From Hymenobacter sp. YC55 (GTDB lineage Bacteria > Bacteroidota > Bacteroidia > Cytophagales > Hymenobacteraceae), in assembly GCF_029433095.1 (NCBI RefSeq), contig NZ_JARNTX010000002.1:620001-684000 (forward strand): a stretch of DNA of 64,000 nucleotides, given 5' to 3'. The number at the start of each line of letters is the position of its first letter. Within the stretch, counting starts at the first letter, position 1. This document shows, piece by piece, positions 14,228-22,940 of the stretch. The position numbers were made by a program, and so were the translations under genes. Below the pieces are notes generated by a model. It was not told the DNA's origin. It did not search any database and saw nothing but the letters and a program-made list of their open reading frames with translations.

Positions 14228-17128
14228 ATGCGCACCTTTCTGCTAGCTGCTCTGGCAACTCTGGCTTCTTCCTTGGCGGGCCGCGCCCAAAGCTTGCCGG
14301 TTCTCGACCAAAACCCACCCTCCTTGCACTGGCAGCAAATCCAGACGCCACACTTTCGGGTGTTGTATCCAGTGGGCTTTGAAGCGGCCGCCCAACGCAC
14401 GGCGCAACGGCTAGAGCAGGTGCACGGCCCCGGCGCCGCCACGCTCGGCGTGAATCCGCGGCCCATTTCGGTGGTGCTGCAAACGCGCACCAGTGTGAGT
14501 AACGGGTTTGTAACTTTTCTGCCGCGCCACGCCGAGTTCTACGCCACGCCCGAGCAGGGTATGGGCTTGGGCACCAACGACTGGCTCGACCAGCTGGTGG
14601 TGCACGAGTACCGGCACGTTGGGCAATTCGAGAAAGGCCGGCAAGGCATTGGCCGGCTGCTGGGTCCGCTCCTCGGTGATGGCGCGCTTGGCGTAGCGGC
14701 CGTGGGGTTGCCGCAGTGGTTTTTCGAGGGCGATGCCGTGGGCACCGAAACCGCCCTGACGCGCAGTGGCCGCGGACGCATCCCGGAATTCGGAGTAGGA
14801 ATGCGCGCCAACCGGCTGGCCGGGCTGCGCTATAACTATCAGAAAGCCGCCAACGGCTCGTTGCGCGACTACGTGCCCGACTGGTACGTGCTAGGGTATT
14901 ATCTGACTTCGTACGCCAAGACTCGCTACGGGGCCGATGTGTGGGAGCGGGTGCTAACGCGCTACAACCGGTTTCCATTCTACCCGTTCTCGTTTTCCAA
15001 CAGTTTGCGTCGCACCACCGGCCTGCGGGTAGAGCAGCTCTACACCCGCACCATGGCCAACCTCGATTCGACGTGGCAAGCGCAGCAGCAGGACTTGAAG
15101 CTCACCGAGGCACGAGACTTGGCTGGGCAATACCAAGGCCGGGTGTTTACGCAGTATCAATACCCGCAGTACGTTAACGACAGCACCGTAGTAGCTCTGA
15201 AGACCGGGCTCGGCGATATCGCGCAATTGGTGCTGCTTTCAACGAAAACCGGGAAGGAGCGGAAGCTGTACGTGCTGGGACCTCTGAATCTGCCGGAAAT
15301 GTTGTCGGTGGGTGGGGGAAAAGTGGTGTGGCCAGAATATCGATTTGATGCGCGTTGGAGGCAGCGCATCTACTCCGAGCTAAAAGTGCTGGACTTAGCC
15401 ACTGGGCAAGTAGCACGGGTGGGCCGGCACCACCGCTACACCGCCGCATCGTTGTCGCCGGACGGTACGCGGCTGGTTGCCGTCGAAACCGATTCCAGTT
15501 ACCACCATTCGCTGTCGGTGCTTGATGCCCGCACCGGCGCCGTGCTGAACATCTTGCCCAACCCGCAGAACGACTTCTACCAACAGCCCCACTGGACGCC
15601 CGACGGCCAGCGTATAGTGGCCGTGACGCTGAAGCCCGCTGGCAAAACCTTGGAACTGCTCGACCCGGCTACCGGGGCGGCCCGCGCCTTGCTGCCCGTG
15701 GCCAACGTGAATGTCAGCAATCCGCAGCCCTGGGGCGAATACGTGCTTTACAACTCGCCGCAGTCGGGCATCGACAATGTGTACGCCGTGCATACCGGCA
15801 CCGGCCAAACCTATCAGGTAACTTCCCGGCCGTTGGGGGCCTACCATGCGGCACCCGCGCCAGATGGAAGCCACTTGGCCTTCCACGACTACCGTGCCAC
15901 CGGGGCCCGGGTGGTGGAAATGACGCTCAACCCCGGCGCTTGGCTCCTGGTCCCAACGGCTACTACCGCCGTGCCTGGCCCCTATGCCACAGCCTTGACT
16001 GCGCAGGAGCCGGGTGCAACTACTTTGCTGCCGTTGCTCGCCGGTACCGCCCCCGCCGATACAGCGCGCAACTACCCCACGCGGCCATACTCGGTGCTCC
16101 GCAATGCCTTCAATGTGTTTGGCTGGGGCGTGGTGCAAAATCCGTCTGGCAATAGCGTTAGCCTAGGCGTTCGTTCGCAGGATGTGCTCAGTACTACGCA
16201 AGCCATTGCGGGTCTGACCTACGACCAAACCGAGCGTACTGGCGCCGTCTTTGGCGGCTTGAGCTACCAAGGGCAATACCCGGTGCTAGATGCCGATGTC
16301 ACGTACGGTGGCCGCAATGCGGCCCGGTACATCGACCGAGCCCGGGGGCCGGGTCAGCCCCTCGATAGCCTTCGGCGCGACCAATGGCGCTACACCCGCC
16401 TAACGGCTGGTTTGCGCTTGCCCCTCACGCTCACCCGCTCGAAATACCTGGAAGCCCTGACGCTCAGTAGCTACTACCTGCACGAGCGGGTGAGCGACTA
16501 CGACTTGCCGGTCCGCTCGCGCAGTGAGCCTGGTCCTAACCGACCCGTACACGCCGTGCAAACCACGCTTAGCTATGCGCGCCAACTGCGGCTTAGCGCC
16601 CGTGACGTAGCGCCGCGGTGGGGCGGCTCGTTGCTACTTACGTCCCGCCTAACGCCCTTCGGCACCGGCCTGGATGCCCGGCAGTGGGCGGGGCAAGCCA
16701 GTGTGTATCTGCCGGGGTTGGCCAAACACCACGCGCTGCGGCTACGGGCCGGCTACCAATGGCAGCAGCAGCGCCAATACCAGTTTGCAGCGGCCGTTTC
16801 ATTCCCGCGGGGCGAAGGCTACGTGAGCTTCGATAGGATGCGCGCCGCTTCTGTGGACTATTACCTGCCTGTGGCTTACATGCACTGGTCGGTGGGACGC
16901 TGGCTGTACGTGCAGCGCATACGAGCCAATGGGTTCCTGGATGTAGCTCAGGGCCGAAGCGTAGGTATTTCCGGTGAGCGGGACTACCGCAACGTGGGCC
17001 TCGATACATCGGTGCTGTTCAACGTGCTGCGGCTACGCACACCCCTAGAAGCCGGCGTGCGCGTGGTAGTGAATACCTACACGCAGGAATTGATAGTGGA
17101 GCCCTTGGCGTTCAGCATTCGGCTATAA
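14228..17128 (+). CDS. Secreted metallopeptidase-like / TolB beta-propeller / barrel-like protein
   Basis: 966 residues from the ATG at 14228, with a signal peptide ending GRAQ. Residues about 40-260 carry a zincin-type motif VVHEYRHVGQ (H126, E127, H130) and a downstream PQWFFEGDA with E167 as a possible third metal ligand, like peptidase MA-type gluzincins. Residues about 290-610 contain TolB/DPP-IV-like propeller repeats (SLSPDGTRLVAVE, HWTPDGQRIVAVT, APDGSHLAFHD). Residues about 640-966 are rich in alternating amphipathic strands (SLGVRSQDVL, LSYQGQYPVLDADVTYGG) and end LAFSIRL, like an outer-membrane beta-barrel. It is likely surface- or outer-membrane-bound. Whether it is an active protease cannot be told from sequence. 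No operon partner. Confidence 0.82.
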   Translation: MRTFLLAALATLASSLAGRAQSLPVLDQNPPSLHWQQIQTPHFRVLYPVGFEAAAQRTAQRLEQVHGPGAATLGVNPRPISVVLQTRTSVSNGFVTFLPRHAEFYATPEQGMGLGTNDWLDQLVVHEYRHVGQFEKGRQGIGRLLGPLLGDGALGVAAVGLPQWFFEGDAVGTETALTRSGRGRIPEFGVGMRANRLAGLRYNYQKAANGSLRDYVPDWYVLGYYLTSYAKTRYGADVWERVLTRYNRFPFYPFSFSNSLRRTTGLRVEQLYTRTMANLDSTWQAQQQDLKLTEARDLAGQYQGRVFTQYQYPQYVNDSTVVALKTGLGDIAQLVLLSTKTGKERKLYVLGPLNLPEMLSVGGGKVVWPEYRFDARWRQRIYSELKVLDLATGQVARVGRHHRYTAASLSPDGTRLVAVETDSSYHHSLSVLDARTGAVLNILPNPQNDFYQQPHWTPDGQRIVAVTLKPAGKTLELLDPATGAARALLPVANVNVSNPQPWGEYVLYNSPQSGIDNVYAVHTGTGQTYQVTSRPLGAYHAAPAPDGSHLAFHDYRATGARVVEMTLNPGAWLLVPTATTAVPGPYATALTAQEPGATTLLPLLAGTAPADTARNYPTRPYSVLRNAFNVFGWGVVQNPSGNSVSLGVRSQDVLSTTQAIAGLTYDQTERTGAVFGGLSYQGQYPVLDADVTYGGRNAARYIDRARGPGQPLDSLRRDQWRYTRLTAGLRLPLTLTRSKYLEALTLSSYYLHERVSDYDLPVRSRSEPGPNRPVHAVQTTLSYARQLRLSARDVAPRWGGSLLLTSRLTPFGTGLDARQWAGQASVYLPGLAKHHALRLRAGYQWQQQRQYQFAAAVSFPRGEGYVSFDRMRAASVDYYLPVAYMHWSVGRWLYVQRIRANGFLDVAQGRSVGISGERDYRNVGLDTSVLFNVLRLRTPLEAGVRVVVNTYTQELIVEPLAFSIRL

Positions 17129-17402
17129 TGTCGGTGCTCCGAAGCTGTGAGGTGAGTTATTTACCATCTAGTTGTTCGACGGCTAAGGCAAAGTGTAACT
17201 CCAAAGGCGGCACTATTGCTGCGGTAGCCAATCCGTCGATTCAGAGCTGTTAGCTGTCGATTGAAGCAGAGTGCAGTGAAAGGAGCGGGCGAAATTCACC
17301 TATCCAATCAGCTAGGCCGGTAGTATATCCGAAGGAGGTAAGTACTTCTGCAAGAGGCTACTGGTAGAAATTGGCTTCTCGCACAGCCACGCCAGCATCA
17401 GT

Positions 17403-18137
17403 ATGATCCAGCAGACACCGGGTAAGATCTTTGTAGCAGACCAGCGGGGGCTTGTTGAAAGCAGTGAGTTTCGCTGCTACAGCACGTTCAACTTCAAGGC
17501 GTATGTGCACAAGCATAAGGAGCCTTTTGAAAATCTGTACGTTGTAAACGAGGAAACGCTAGGCGGTGGGCGGCACCTCGAATACACTGCCGAGCAAGCT
17601 TCTTATATCCTGCTGCTTCCGGTAATTGGTGAACTGGTGGCAACTACTACGGCCGGTAGCGCCACCGTAGGAGTAGAGCAACTCCAGCTGCTAACAGTGC
17701 CTGCCAATACCACGGTGCAGCTAACCAATCCGTACGAAACGGAACTGGTTACTTTTCTGCAGTTGTGGGTGAAAGCCGAGCGACCTATAGAGCAAGTTGG
17801 TAGCCAGGTGTTTGCATTTCAGTTGTCGGCCGTTGAAAACCAGCTAATCCCGATTGTGCCCGGCAGCGAAGCTGGCTTGACGCTTCCTTTTGCCGTGCAT
17901 ATAGGCCGCTTTGCGGGACGTCAGGAAGTGGTGTATCGTCTTGAAAACCAAGCGTCGTTCTTTGCATTTGTGCTGGCTGGTGCCTTCGAAGTGCAAGGCC
18001 GGCTGCTGCACGAAAAAGATGGCTTGGCTTTGTGGGATACCGAAGAAGTGGAGGTCGAAGCACTCAGCAACAACGCCTTACTGGTAGTCGTCGAGTTGCA
18101 AAAGCAGTTAATGACCCCGCACGCCAGCTTAGCCTAA
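17403..18137 (+). CDS. Pirin-like bicupin protein
   Basis: 244 residues from the ATG at 17403, soluble with no signal peptide. The order is like the short pirin/YhhW group: an N-terminal GKIFVADQRGLVES, a FNFKAY segment and GGGRHLEY, then a cupin-like half with ILLLPVIGELVATT and VPANTTVQL. A second cupin-like half follows with VHIGRFAGRQEVVYRLE, FFAFVLAGAFEVQGRLLHEKDGLALWD. The usual metal-binding His residues of active quercetinases are mostly absent, so enzymatic activity is doubtful. It is convergent with the LytTR gene and they share a terminator. Pirin-family placement is moderately sure; role unknown. Confidence 0.65.
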   Translation: MIQQTPGKIFVADQRGLVESSEFRCYSTFNFKAYVHKHKEPFENLYVVNEETLGGGRHLEYTAEQASYILLLPVIGELVATTTAGSATVGVEQLQLLTVPANTTVQLTNPYETELVTFLQLWVKAERPIEQVGSQVFAFQLSAVENQLIPIVPGSEAGLTLPFAVHIGRFAGRQEVVYRLENQASFFAFVLAGAFEVQGRLLHEKDGLALWDTEEVEVEALSNNALLVVVELQKQLMTPHASLA

Positions 18138-18193
18138 AGCGTACTTTAAAAAGCAGGCTGCTCTATCCTTTCCTTTAGAGAAGTAACAAAAAC

Positions 18194-18234
18194 CATCCGC
18201 TCCGCGCTGGTTTCATGCCAAAGCGAAGCGGATG
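18194..18234. terminator. Shared terminator, bicupin / LytTR gene
   Basis: Inverted repeat with 8-base perfect outer arms (18194-18201 and 18227-18234), extendable to 12 pairs with one mismatch, between two convergent genes. Confidence 0.65.
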
Positions 18235-18250
18235 CTTTGCATTAAGGATA

Positions 18251-19009
18251 TTACTTCCAGCGACTGACGAATTGGTCGAAGGCTTCGCGGTAACTGTCGC
18301 TGACGGGAATGGTTTCGGTGCCGATATGCACCGTGCCCCGGCCGATTGACGCAATGTGGTTGAGCCCTACAATATAGGAGCGGTGAATGCGCATGAACTG
18401 CCGCGGCGGTAGGCGCTCTTCCAGTGTTTTTAAGCTAGTCAGGGAAAGCAATGGTTTTGGCTCGCTCTGCCGGTACACTTTCACGTAATCCTTGAGCCCC
18501 TCGATGTATAGAATATCGTGGAAGGGCACGCGCACTAGCTGGTATTCCACCTTCAGGTAGAGGTAGTCGTCGGGGGCATCGGGGGGTGCGGCGGGAGCCG
18601 GGGCAGCGGGTTGGCTCACAGGCTGGCTCAATTCCGCGTACGATTTGGCTTTGTTGGCTACCCGCAAGAACTCTTCGTAGGTGAACGGCTTAAGCAAATA
18701 ATCCAGCGCATCTACTTTGTAGCCTTCCACTGCATATTGGTTGAATGCCGTGGTGAATACCACCCGCGGGCCGGGCTGGCCCGGTTCCCGGACCAGCACC
18801 CGGGCCAGTTCCAAACCGTTCAGGTCAGGCATCTGAATATCAAGGAACAGCAAATCGACCGGCGTGGTTTGCTGCTGCAAGCCCCGCAGGGCAGCTACCG
18901 CGCTGCCGTAGCTGCCAACCAAGTTAAGAAAGGGCGTTTGTTCAATAAAATGGCCTACCAACTTAAGCGCTAACGGTTCGTCGTCAACGGCAATGCAATT
19001 GAGTTTCAT
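18251..19009 (-). CDS. LytTR-family DNA-binding response regulator
   Basis: 252 residues. Receiver domain at about 1-120 with acidic pocket D9/D10, phospho-acceptor D57 in LLFLDIQMPDLNGLE, the T/S switch in VVFTTAF and the K in LLKPF. An Ala/Pro-rich linker (about 135-150) leads to a LytTR domain (about 150-250) with YLKVEYQLVRV, YIEGLKDYVKVY, RIHRSYIVGLNHI and IPVSDSYRE. It binds direct-repeat DNA sites once phosphorylated. Its ATG overlaps the stop of the upstream sensor gene by four bases (ATGA at 19006-19009), so the two are translationally coupled and form a two-component system. Targets are not visible here. Confidence 0.95.
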   Translation of the reverse strand: MKLNCIAVDDEPLALKLVGHFIEQTPFLNLVGSYGSAVAALRGLQQQTTPVDLLFLDIQMPDLNGLELARVLVREPGQPGPRVVFTTAFNQYAVEGYKVDALDYLLKPFTYEEFLRVANKAKSYAELSQPVSQPAAPAPAAPPDAPDDYLYLKVEYQLVRVPFHDILYIEGLKDYVKVYRQSEPKPLLSLTSLKTLEERLPPRQFMRIHRSYIVGLNHIASIGRGTVHIGTETIPVSDSYREAFDQFVSRWK

Positions 19010-20139
19010 GGCTGCAGAGAGAGGGTGAGGTGCACATAGTATTCGTGCTCGGGCGTGCGTGGGGTTACGGTCAGGGTGTGCCGGTCGGGGTAAAGCAGCG
19101 CCAAGCGGCGGCGCGTGTTGGCCAGCCCGATGCCCTGGTTTTCATCGAGTGCCAACGGGCGGTCATCGAAAACCGAGTTGCGCACCTCCACGTCGAGCGT
19201 TTGGGGAGTTGGCTGCCGTACCACAATGCGGATGTGGCTAGGCGCCAAGGCACTAACGCCGTGCTTAAACGCATTTTCTATGAACGTGAGCAAGAGCATA
19301 GGTGCAATGGGGGCCTCGTGGACTATGTCCGGCGTTTCATACGCCACCTGCACATTGTCGGTAAGGCGCAACTGCATTAGGTCGATGTAGTCGCGCACGA
19401 AGAGCAGTTCCTGGCTGAGAGGGGCTGTGCCGTTCTGCGTGTCGTAGAGCACGTAGCGCATCATGCGCGAAAGCCGGTGGATGGCGTCTCGGGCCTGGTC
19501 GCCGTCGAGTAGCGTGAGGGCGTAGATGTTGTTGAGCGTGTTGAAGAAGAAATGCGGGTTGATTTGTGCTTTCAGCCACGCCAACTCGGTTGAGAGTTTT
19601 TCCTGCTCCAGAGCCTGCCGGATCTGTGCTTCTCGCTGCCCGCGTTGCACGGCCGCTACACTGGTGCCCAAGCCCAGTACCAGGAGCGTGGAAAGCATCA
19701 CCGCCGGGTTCACCCAGTCTTGCCGCCAGCCCCAGCGCCGCAAGTCGCCCGGACGGCGGCCTCTTCCATTAGGTGGTGGCCCGGGCCGATGAAAATCCGA
19801 GTTGGGCGGGGCAAAGTTTGCGTTAAGACGTTGCGTACGGTAGCGTTTTTCCAGTTCGTTCTGCAATTGGCGGTAGGGCAGCGCCACGCCTAGCACCACT
19901 ATTACCAAAAATGCTCCGTAGCTAAGTAGCCGCCGCCCGTATAGCAGCCGTGGCACGGCCCAATAAACGTTGAGGTAAAACACGCCCAGCGACACAACAA
20001 AAAGCGCCGCTTGCAGCAGGTAAAATTGCGTTTGAGGAAGCCGCCCCGGCGGCTGCAACACGAGCAGCATCCCGAGCAGCATCCAGGCAAGGGCATGAAG
20101 CAGAAAGGTTTGAGCCTGACGAAAAGTAAACAGGGGCAT
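19006..20139 (-). CDS. LytS-type membrane sensor histidine kinase
   Basis: 377 residues. The N-terminal half has about four hydrophobic segments (FLLHALAWMLLGMLLVLQ, FYLLQAALFVVSLGVFYLNVYW, LLSYGAFLVIVVLGVALPY, PAVMLSTLLVLGLGTSVAAVQ). A Pro/Gly/Arg-rich insert (PGPPPNGRGRRPG) sits between segments 3 and 4. The cytosolic part is the short His_kinase form with phospho-His in WLKAQINPHFFFNTLNNIYAL, then a HATPase domain with LLLTFIENAFKHGV and GIGLANTRRRL. First gene of a two-gene operon with the LytTR regulator, overlapping by four bases. Signal unknown; the small periplasmic loops suggest a membrane or lipophilic cue (inference). Confidence 0.94.
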   Translation of the reverse strand: MPLFTFRQAQTFLLHALAWMLLGMLLVLQPPGRLPQTQFYLLQAALFVVSLGVFYLNVYWAVPRLLYGRRLLSYGAFLVIVVLGVALPYRQLQNELEKRYRTQRLNANFAPPNSDFHRPGPPPNGRGRRPGDLRRWGWRQDWVNPAVMLSTLLVLGLGTSVAAVQRGQREAQIRQALEQEKLSTELAWLKAQINPHFFFNTLNNIYALTLLDGDQARDAIHRLSRMMRYVLYDTQNGTAPLSQELLFVRDYIDLMQLRLTDNVQVAYETPDIVHEAPIAPMLLLTFIENAFKHGVSALAPSHIRIVVRQPTPQTLDVEVRNSVFDDRPLALDENQGIGLANTRRRLALLYPDRHTLTVTPRTPEHEYYVHLTLSLQP

Positions 20140-20318
20140 GGAGCGGATGGTAAATACGTACTTTAAAGGTAGCGGCTCATGCTCCGGCCGTCAGCCGGTA
20201 ATCGGCCAGCGTCGCATAAGTCTATACCGATAGCCACCCCGAACCGTTGGTTTCGCGCGGCCAGGGTATCAGTACGTAGAGCTGAGCTTTGGTAGCGTGC
20301 TTTCCCGCGCTCCAGTGC

Positions 20319-20804
20319 CTACGACTTCCGGAAAGGATGCCGACCATTGGCTAGGCGCTCGGCCAGTTCCACTGCCCGCCGCGCTCGAGTCTCGGCCTGC
20401 TTGGCAGTAGCTATGTGTTGCGCCATAGCGCGGCGGTGGCTGGCTGAGTAGGTATTGAACCCCGTTTCAGCCTCGGGCCAAGTCGCTAAAGCTTCCAGTA
20501 GCTCCTCGGGCAAATCAACTGCCTCCGGATTCGGATCGGGCGCCAGACAAAGCGTGACGTGCTGGCCAAGTTGCACCCCGGCTGCCTGACACATGTCTTT
20601 GTTGATCATCAGGTAGCGCCCACCGCCCGGTAGCGGCAGCAGCCCACGCCGCACCGGATAATTGTTGATGGTGCCTACCACTCGCTTTATTGTCTTACCA
20701 CCCAATGCTTCCACCACCAGCGGTGGCACAACCACAATTTGCGTCGGCATGAAGCTCGGCCCGCCGGGCTCCAGCAGGGCCTGAAACGTGTGAGAAGTTT
20801 CCAT
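20319..20804 (-). CDS. DUF1905 / YdeI-like protein
   Basis: 161 residues from the ATG at 20804; the longer frame upstream begins with unlike sequence. The N-terminal half fits DUF1905, a small beta-barrel (METSHTFQALLEPGG, IVVVPPLVVEALGGK, RVVGTINNYPVRRGLLPLPGGGRYLMINKDM, AGVQLGQHVTLCLAPDPNP). The C-terminal half fits the YdeI/OmpD-associated helical domain (LPEELLEALATWPEAETGFNTYSASHRRAMAQHIATAKQAETRARRAVELAERL shortened here to its ends). Related proteins have been linked to bacteriocin tolerance, but that is not shown for this one. Cytosolic, single gene, with about 150 bases between it and the SDR gene downstream on the same strand. Confidence 0.82.
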   Translation of the reverse strand: METSHTFQALLEPGGPSFMPTQIVVVPPLVVEALGGKTIKRVVGTINNYPVRRGLLPLPGGGRYLMINKDMCQAAGVQLGQHVTLCLAPDPNPEAVDLPEELLEALATWPEAETGFNTYSASHRRAMAQHIATAKQAETRARRAVELAERLANGRHPFRKS

Positions 20805-20957
20805 GCGTTGAAAGTAGCAAAGCTTGTTGGTCGTTGCGCTATTCAATAAGCAAGGCGTGCTTCCCACGAAGCTTACTACTCCTGCGAAAACTAGTGCCCC
20901 TCGCTTGGTGGCTCCAGCTTACCACTCCACTTGACCTTATTGCTGAAGTTCTTTCAA

Positions 20958-21746
20958 CTAAGCATTAGCCAAAGCCCGGTCGAGGTGTACGTAGCCCCCA
21001 TCGACGTGGATGATTTGGCCTGTGGTATGACTAGAGCAGGCCGACAACAGGAAGGCAGTGGTGTTAGCAATTTCCTCGGCCGTAGTCATGCGATTTTCCA
21101 GTGGAATCTTGGCCGTGATTTCGCGCAGTTTTCCCTCCGAGTCGGGTAGGGTCTTAATCCAGGTTTCGTAGGCGGGCGTCCAGCATTCGGCAACCACCAC
21201 GGCATTCACTCGAATACCATATTTAAGTAGTTCTACGGCCCACTCGCGCGTGAGGGCATTGCGCCCGCCGTTGGCAGCCGCGTAAGCCGACGTGTTACCC
21301 TGGCCAGTTTCGGCCGTCTTCGAGGTAATATTAAGAATAGCGCCGCGCGACTTTTTTAACTCCAGTAAAGCGTAGTGAGCCATCAGATAATAATGCACTA
21401 CGTTGCGGTGCAAGCTCTGCATGAAGGCTTGGTAATTACCGTTTTCTAATCCTACTCCATCATTCACCCCCGCGTTGTTGACGAGCCCATCGATGCGGCC
21501 AAACTGCGCAACCACGGCCTGCACCGCCCGCTCGCACTCCGCCGGGTCGGACAGCTCAGCCGTCACGTAGCCGGCTTGTCCCCCGGCCGCAACCACCGAT
21601 GCTACCAGTGTCTCGTTGTCGTTGGCATTGCGGCCTATTACCACCGGAATAGCTCCCTCGGCAGCCAGTACCCGCGAAATACCTTCGCCAATACCCTTGG
21701 CGCCACCTGTTACGATGATGACTTTGTTGCGCAATTGTAAGTCCAT
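20958..21746 (-). CDS. Short-chain dehydrogenase, L-fucose-dehydrogenase-like, with Asn at the catalytic Lys position
   Basis: 262 residues, classical SDR fold. Seen: TGGAKGIGEGI (TGxxxGxG NAD(P) loop), LVNNAG, S142 in NITSKTAETG, Y155 in NTSAYAAANGG, and GQIIHVDGGYVHLDRAL at the C terminus. The YxxxK motif reads Y155-A-A-A-N159; the codon at 21270-21272 is AAC on the coding strand. The Lys normally orients the cofactor ribose and lowers the Tyr pKa. This could be a subfamily trait or a weakened enzyme. It sits downstream of FAH- and SDR-type genes on the same strand, consistent with sugar or sugar-acid oxidation. Substrate assignment by neighbourhood is inference. Confidence 0.85.
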   Translation of the reverse strand: MDLQLRNKVIIVTGGAKGIGEGISRVLAAEGAIPVVIGRNANDNETLVASVVAAGGQAGYVTAELSDPAECERAVQAVVAQFGRIDGLVNNAGVNDGVGLENGNYQAFMQSLHRNVVHYYLMAHYALLELKKSRGAILNITSKTAETGQGNTSAYAAANGGRNALTREWAVELLKYGIRVNAVVVAECWTPAYETWIKTLPDSEGKLREITAKIPLENRMTTAEEIANTTAFLLSACSSHTTGQIIHVDGGYVHLDRALANA

Positions 21747-22002
21747 ACTTCCAAGACCAAGCAGATGAGTACTAAATAACCACAGATGCGGGGCAAACCT
21801 CCATAGCTGTGCCCTCGCGAGGCTTTGGCCATCAGTCCGACTTGATTACGGCCAAACATAACGCTTCCAAATGCGAGGAGCAGCTTTCAAGTCAACGCGA
21901 AAAACGGCGCCAGTCGATACGCAGCACAATGTTTCTTGCTGAAGCAGCCACTAAGCCTTCAATAAGTTGAGTGGCTGCCGCATGAAAACAGATGCTTGAA
22001 AC

Positions 22003-22860
22003 CTAGCTCTTAGTATAAGCTACCAATTCTTGACGCGAGGTGCCAAGCCCATCAATGCCGAGTTCTACTACGTCGCCTGGCTTCAGGTACACGGGCGGCT
22101 TAAAGCCCAGGCCTACTCCAGCTGGCGTCCCCGTTGAGATAATGTCGCCGGGCAGCAAGGTCATAAACTGGCTGATGTAAGAAACCAGAAATGGAATGCG
22201 GAAAATGAGGTTGGCCGTGGTGCCATCCTGCATCATCTCGCCGTTTACGCTCAGCCACAGGCGCAGATTGTCTACGTCACCCACTTCGTCGGGCGTGGCC
22301 AGAAATGGCCCAACAGGCGCAAACGTGTCGCAACCTTTGCCCTTGTCCCAGGTGCCGCTGCGCTCCAGTTGAAACTCCCGCTCCGACACGTCGTTGTGCA
22401 GCGTGTAGCCCGCAACATAGTCGAGCGCATCAACTTCTTCCACGTAAGAAGCGCGCTTGCCTATCACCACCGCCAACTCCACTTCCCAGTCGGTTTTAGT
22501 TGAGTTTTTGGGAATCATGATATTATCGTTTGGACCAACAAGCGCTGTAGTTGATTTGAAAAACAGCACCGGTTCGGCTGGTGGCGTAGCGCCGGTTTCC
22601 CGGGCGTGGTCGGCATAGTTCAGCCCCACGCACACGATTTTGGAAGGCCGTGCCACGGGCGACCCTAACCGCTCACTCGCCGCAACAGCAGGCAACTGAC
22701 CGGCATTGGCCTGCACGAAATCTGCCAGTCGGCTTAAGCCATCGGTGGCAAAGAAAGCCTCGGTATAATCTTCCCCGAAAGCGGATACGTCAACTAGTTG
22801 GTCTTGCAGTATCACACCTGGCTTCTCTTGGCCTGGCTGGCCGTAGCGAATTAGTTTCAT
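22003..22860 (-). CDS. FAH-family hydrolase, probably 2,4-diketo-3-deoxy-L-fuconate/rhamnonate hydrolase
   Basis: 285 residues, full length for the fumarylacetoacetate-hydrolase superfamily. Seen: KIVCVGLNYADHARETG at the start of the core, VLFFKSTTALVGPND, the metal-binding EVELAVVIGK, AGYTLHNDVSEREFQLER, GTWDKGKGCDTFAPVGP and ISTGTPAGVGLGF. The SEREFQLER...TWDKGKGCDTF stretch is characteristic of the branch that cleaves 2,4-diketo-3-deoxy sugar acids into lactate or pyruvate units. Metal-dependent and cytosolic. It lies 80 bases after an SDR gene and 256 bases before another, all on the minus strand, as in the non-phosphorylative L-fucose/L-rhamnose pathway. Other FAH substrates remain possible. 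Confidence 0.88.
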   Translation of the reverse strand: MKLIRYGQPGQEKPGVILQDQLVDVSAFGEDYTEAFFATDGLSRLADFVQANAGQLPAVAASERLGSPVARPSKIVCVGLNYADHARETGATPPAEPVLFFKSTTALVGPNDNIMIPKNSTKTDWEVELAVVIGKRASYVEEVDALDYVAGYTLHNDVSEREFQLERSGTWDKGKGCDTFAPVGPFLATPDEVGDVDNLRLWLSVNGEMMQDGTTANLIFRIPFLVSYISQFMTLLPGDIISTGTPAGVGLGFKPPVYLKPGDVVELGIDGLGTSRQELVAYTKS

Positions 22861-22940
22861 GAGGTTTGGTTGGTGATGGAGGGTAAGGGTTGAGCTGCCT
22901 GCTAGGCAGAGGCTAGCCGCTGAAAGCTAGCAAGCCACAG

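Noticed and set aside
14193..16138. Long minus-strand frames opposite the beta-propeller gene
   Set aside because: Mirror frames of a GC-rich coding region; Arg/Ala/Gly-rich without motifs.
17332..17339. AAGGAGGT, a perfect Shine-Dalgarno-like sequence
   Set aside because: The next start codon is over 60 bases away, and no short frame begins at the right distance; Bacteroidota make little use of this motif.
21813..21856. CCTCGCGAGG palindrome and 7-bp inverted repeat between SDR and FAH genes
   Set aside because: Short, GC-rich and without a T-tract; could arise by chance.
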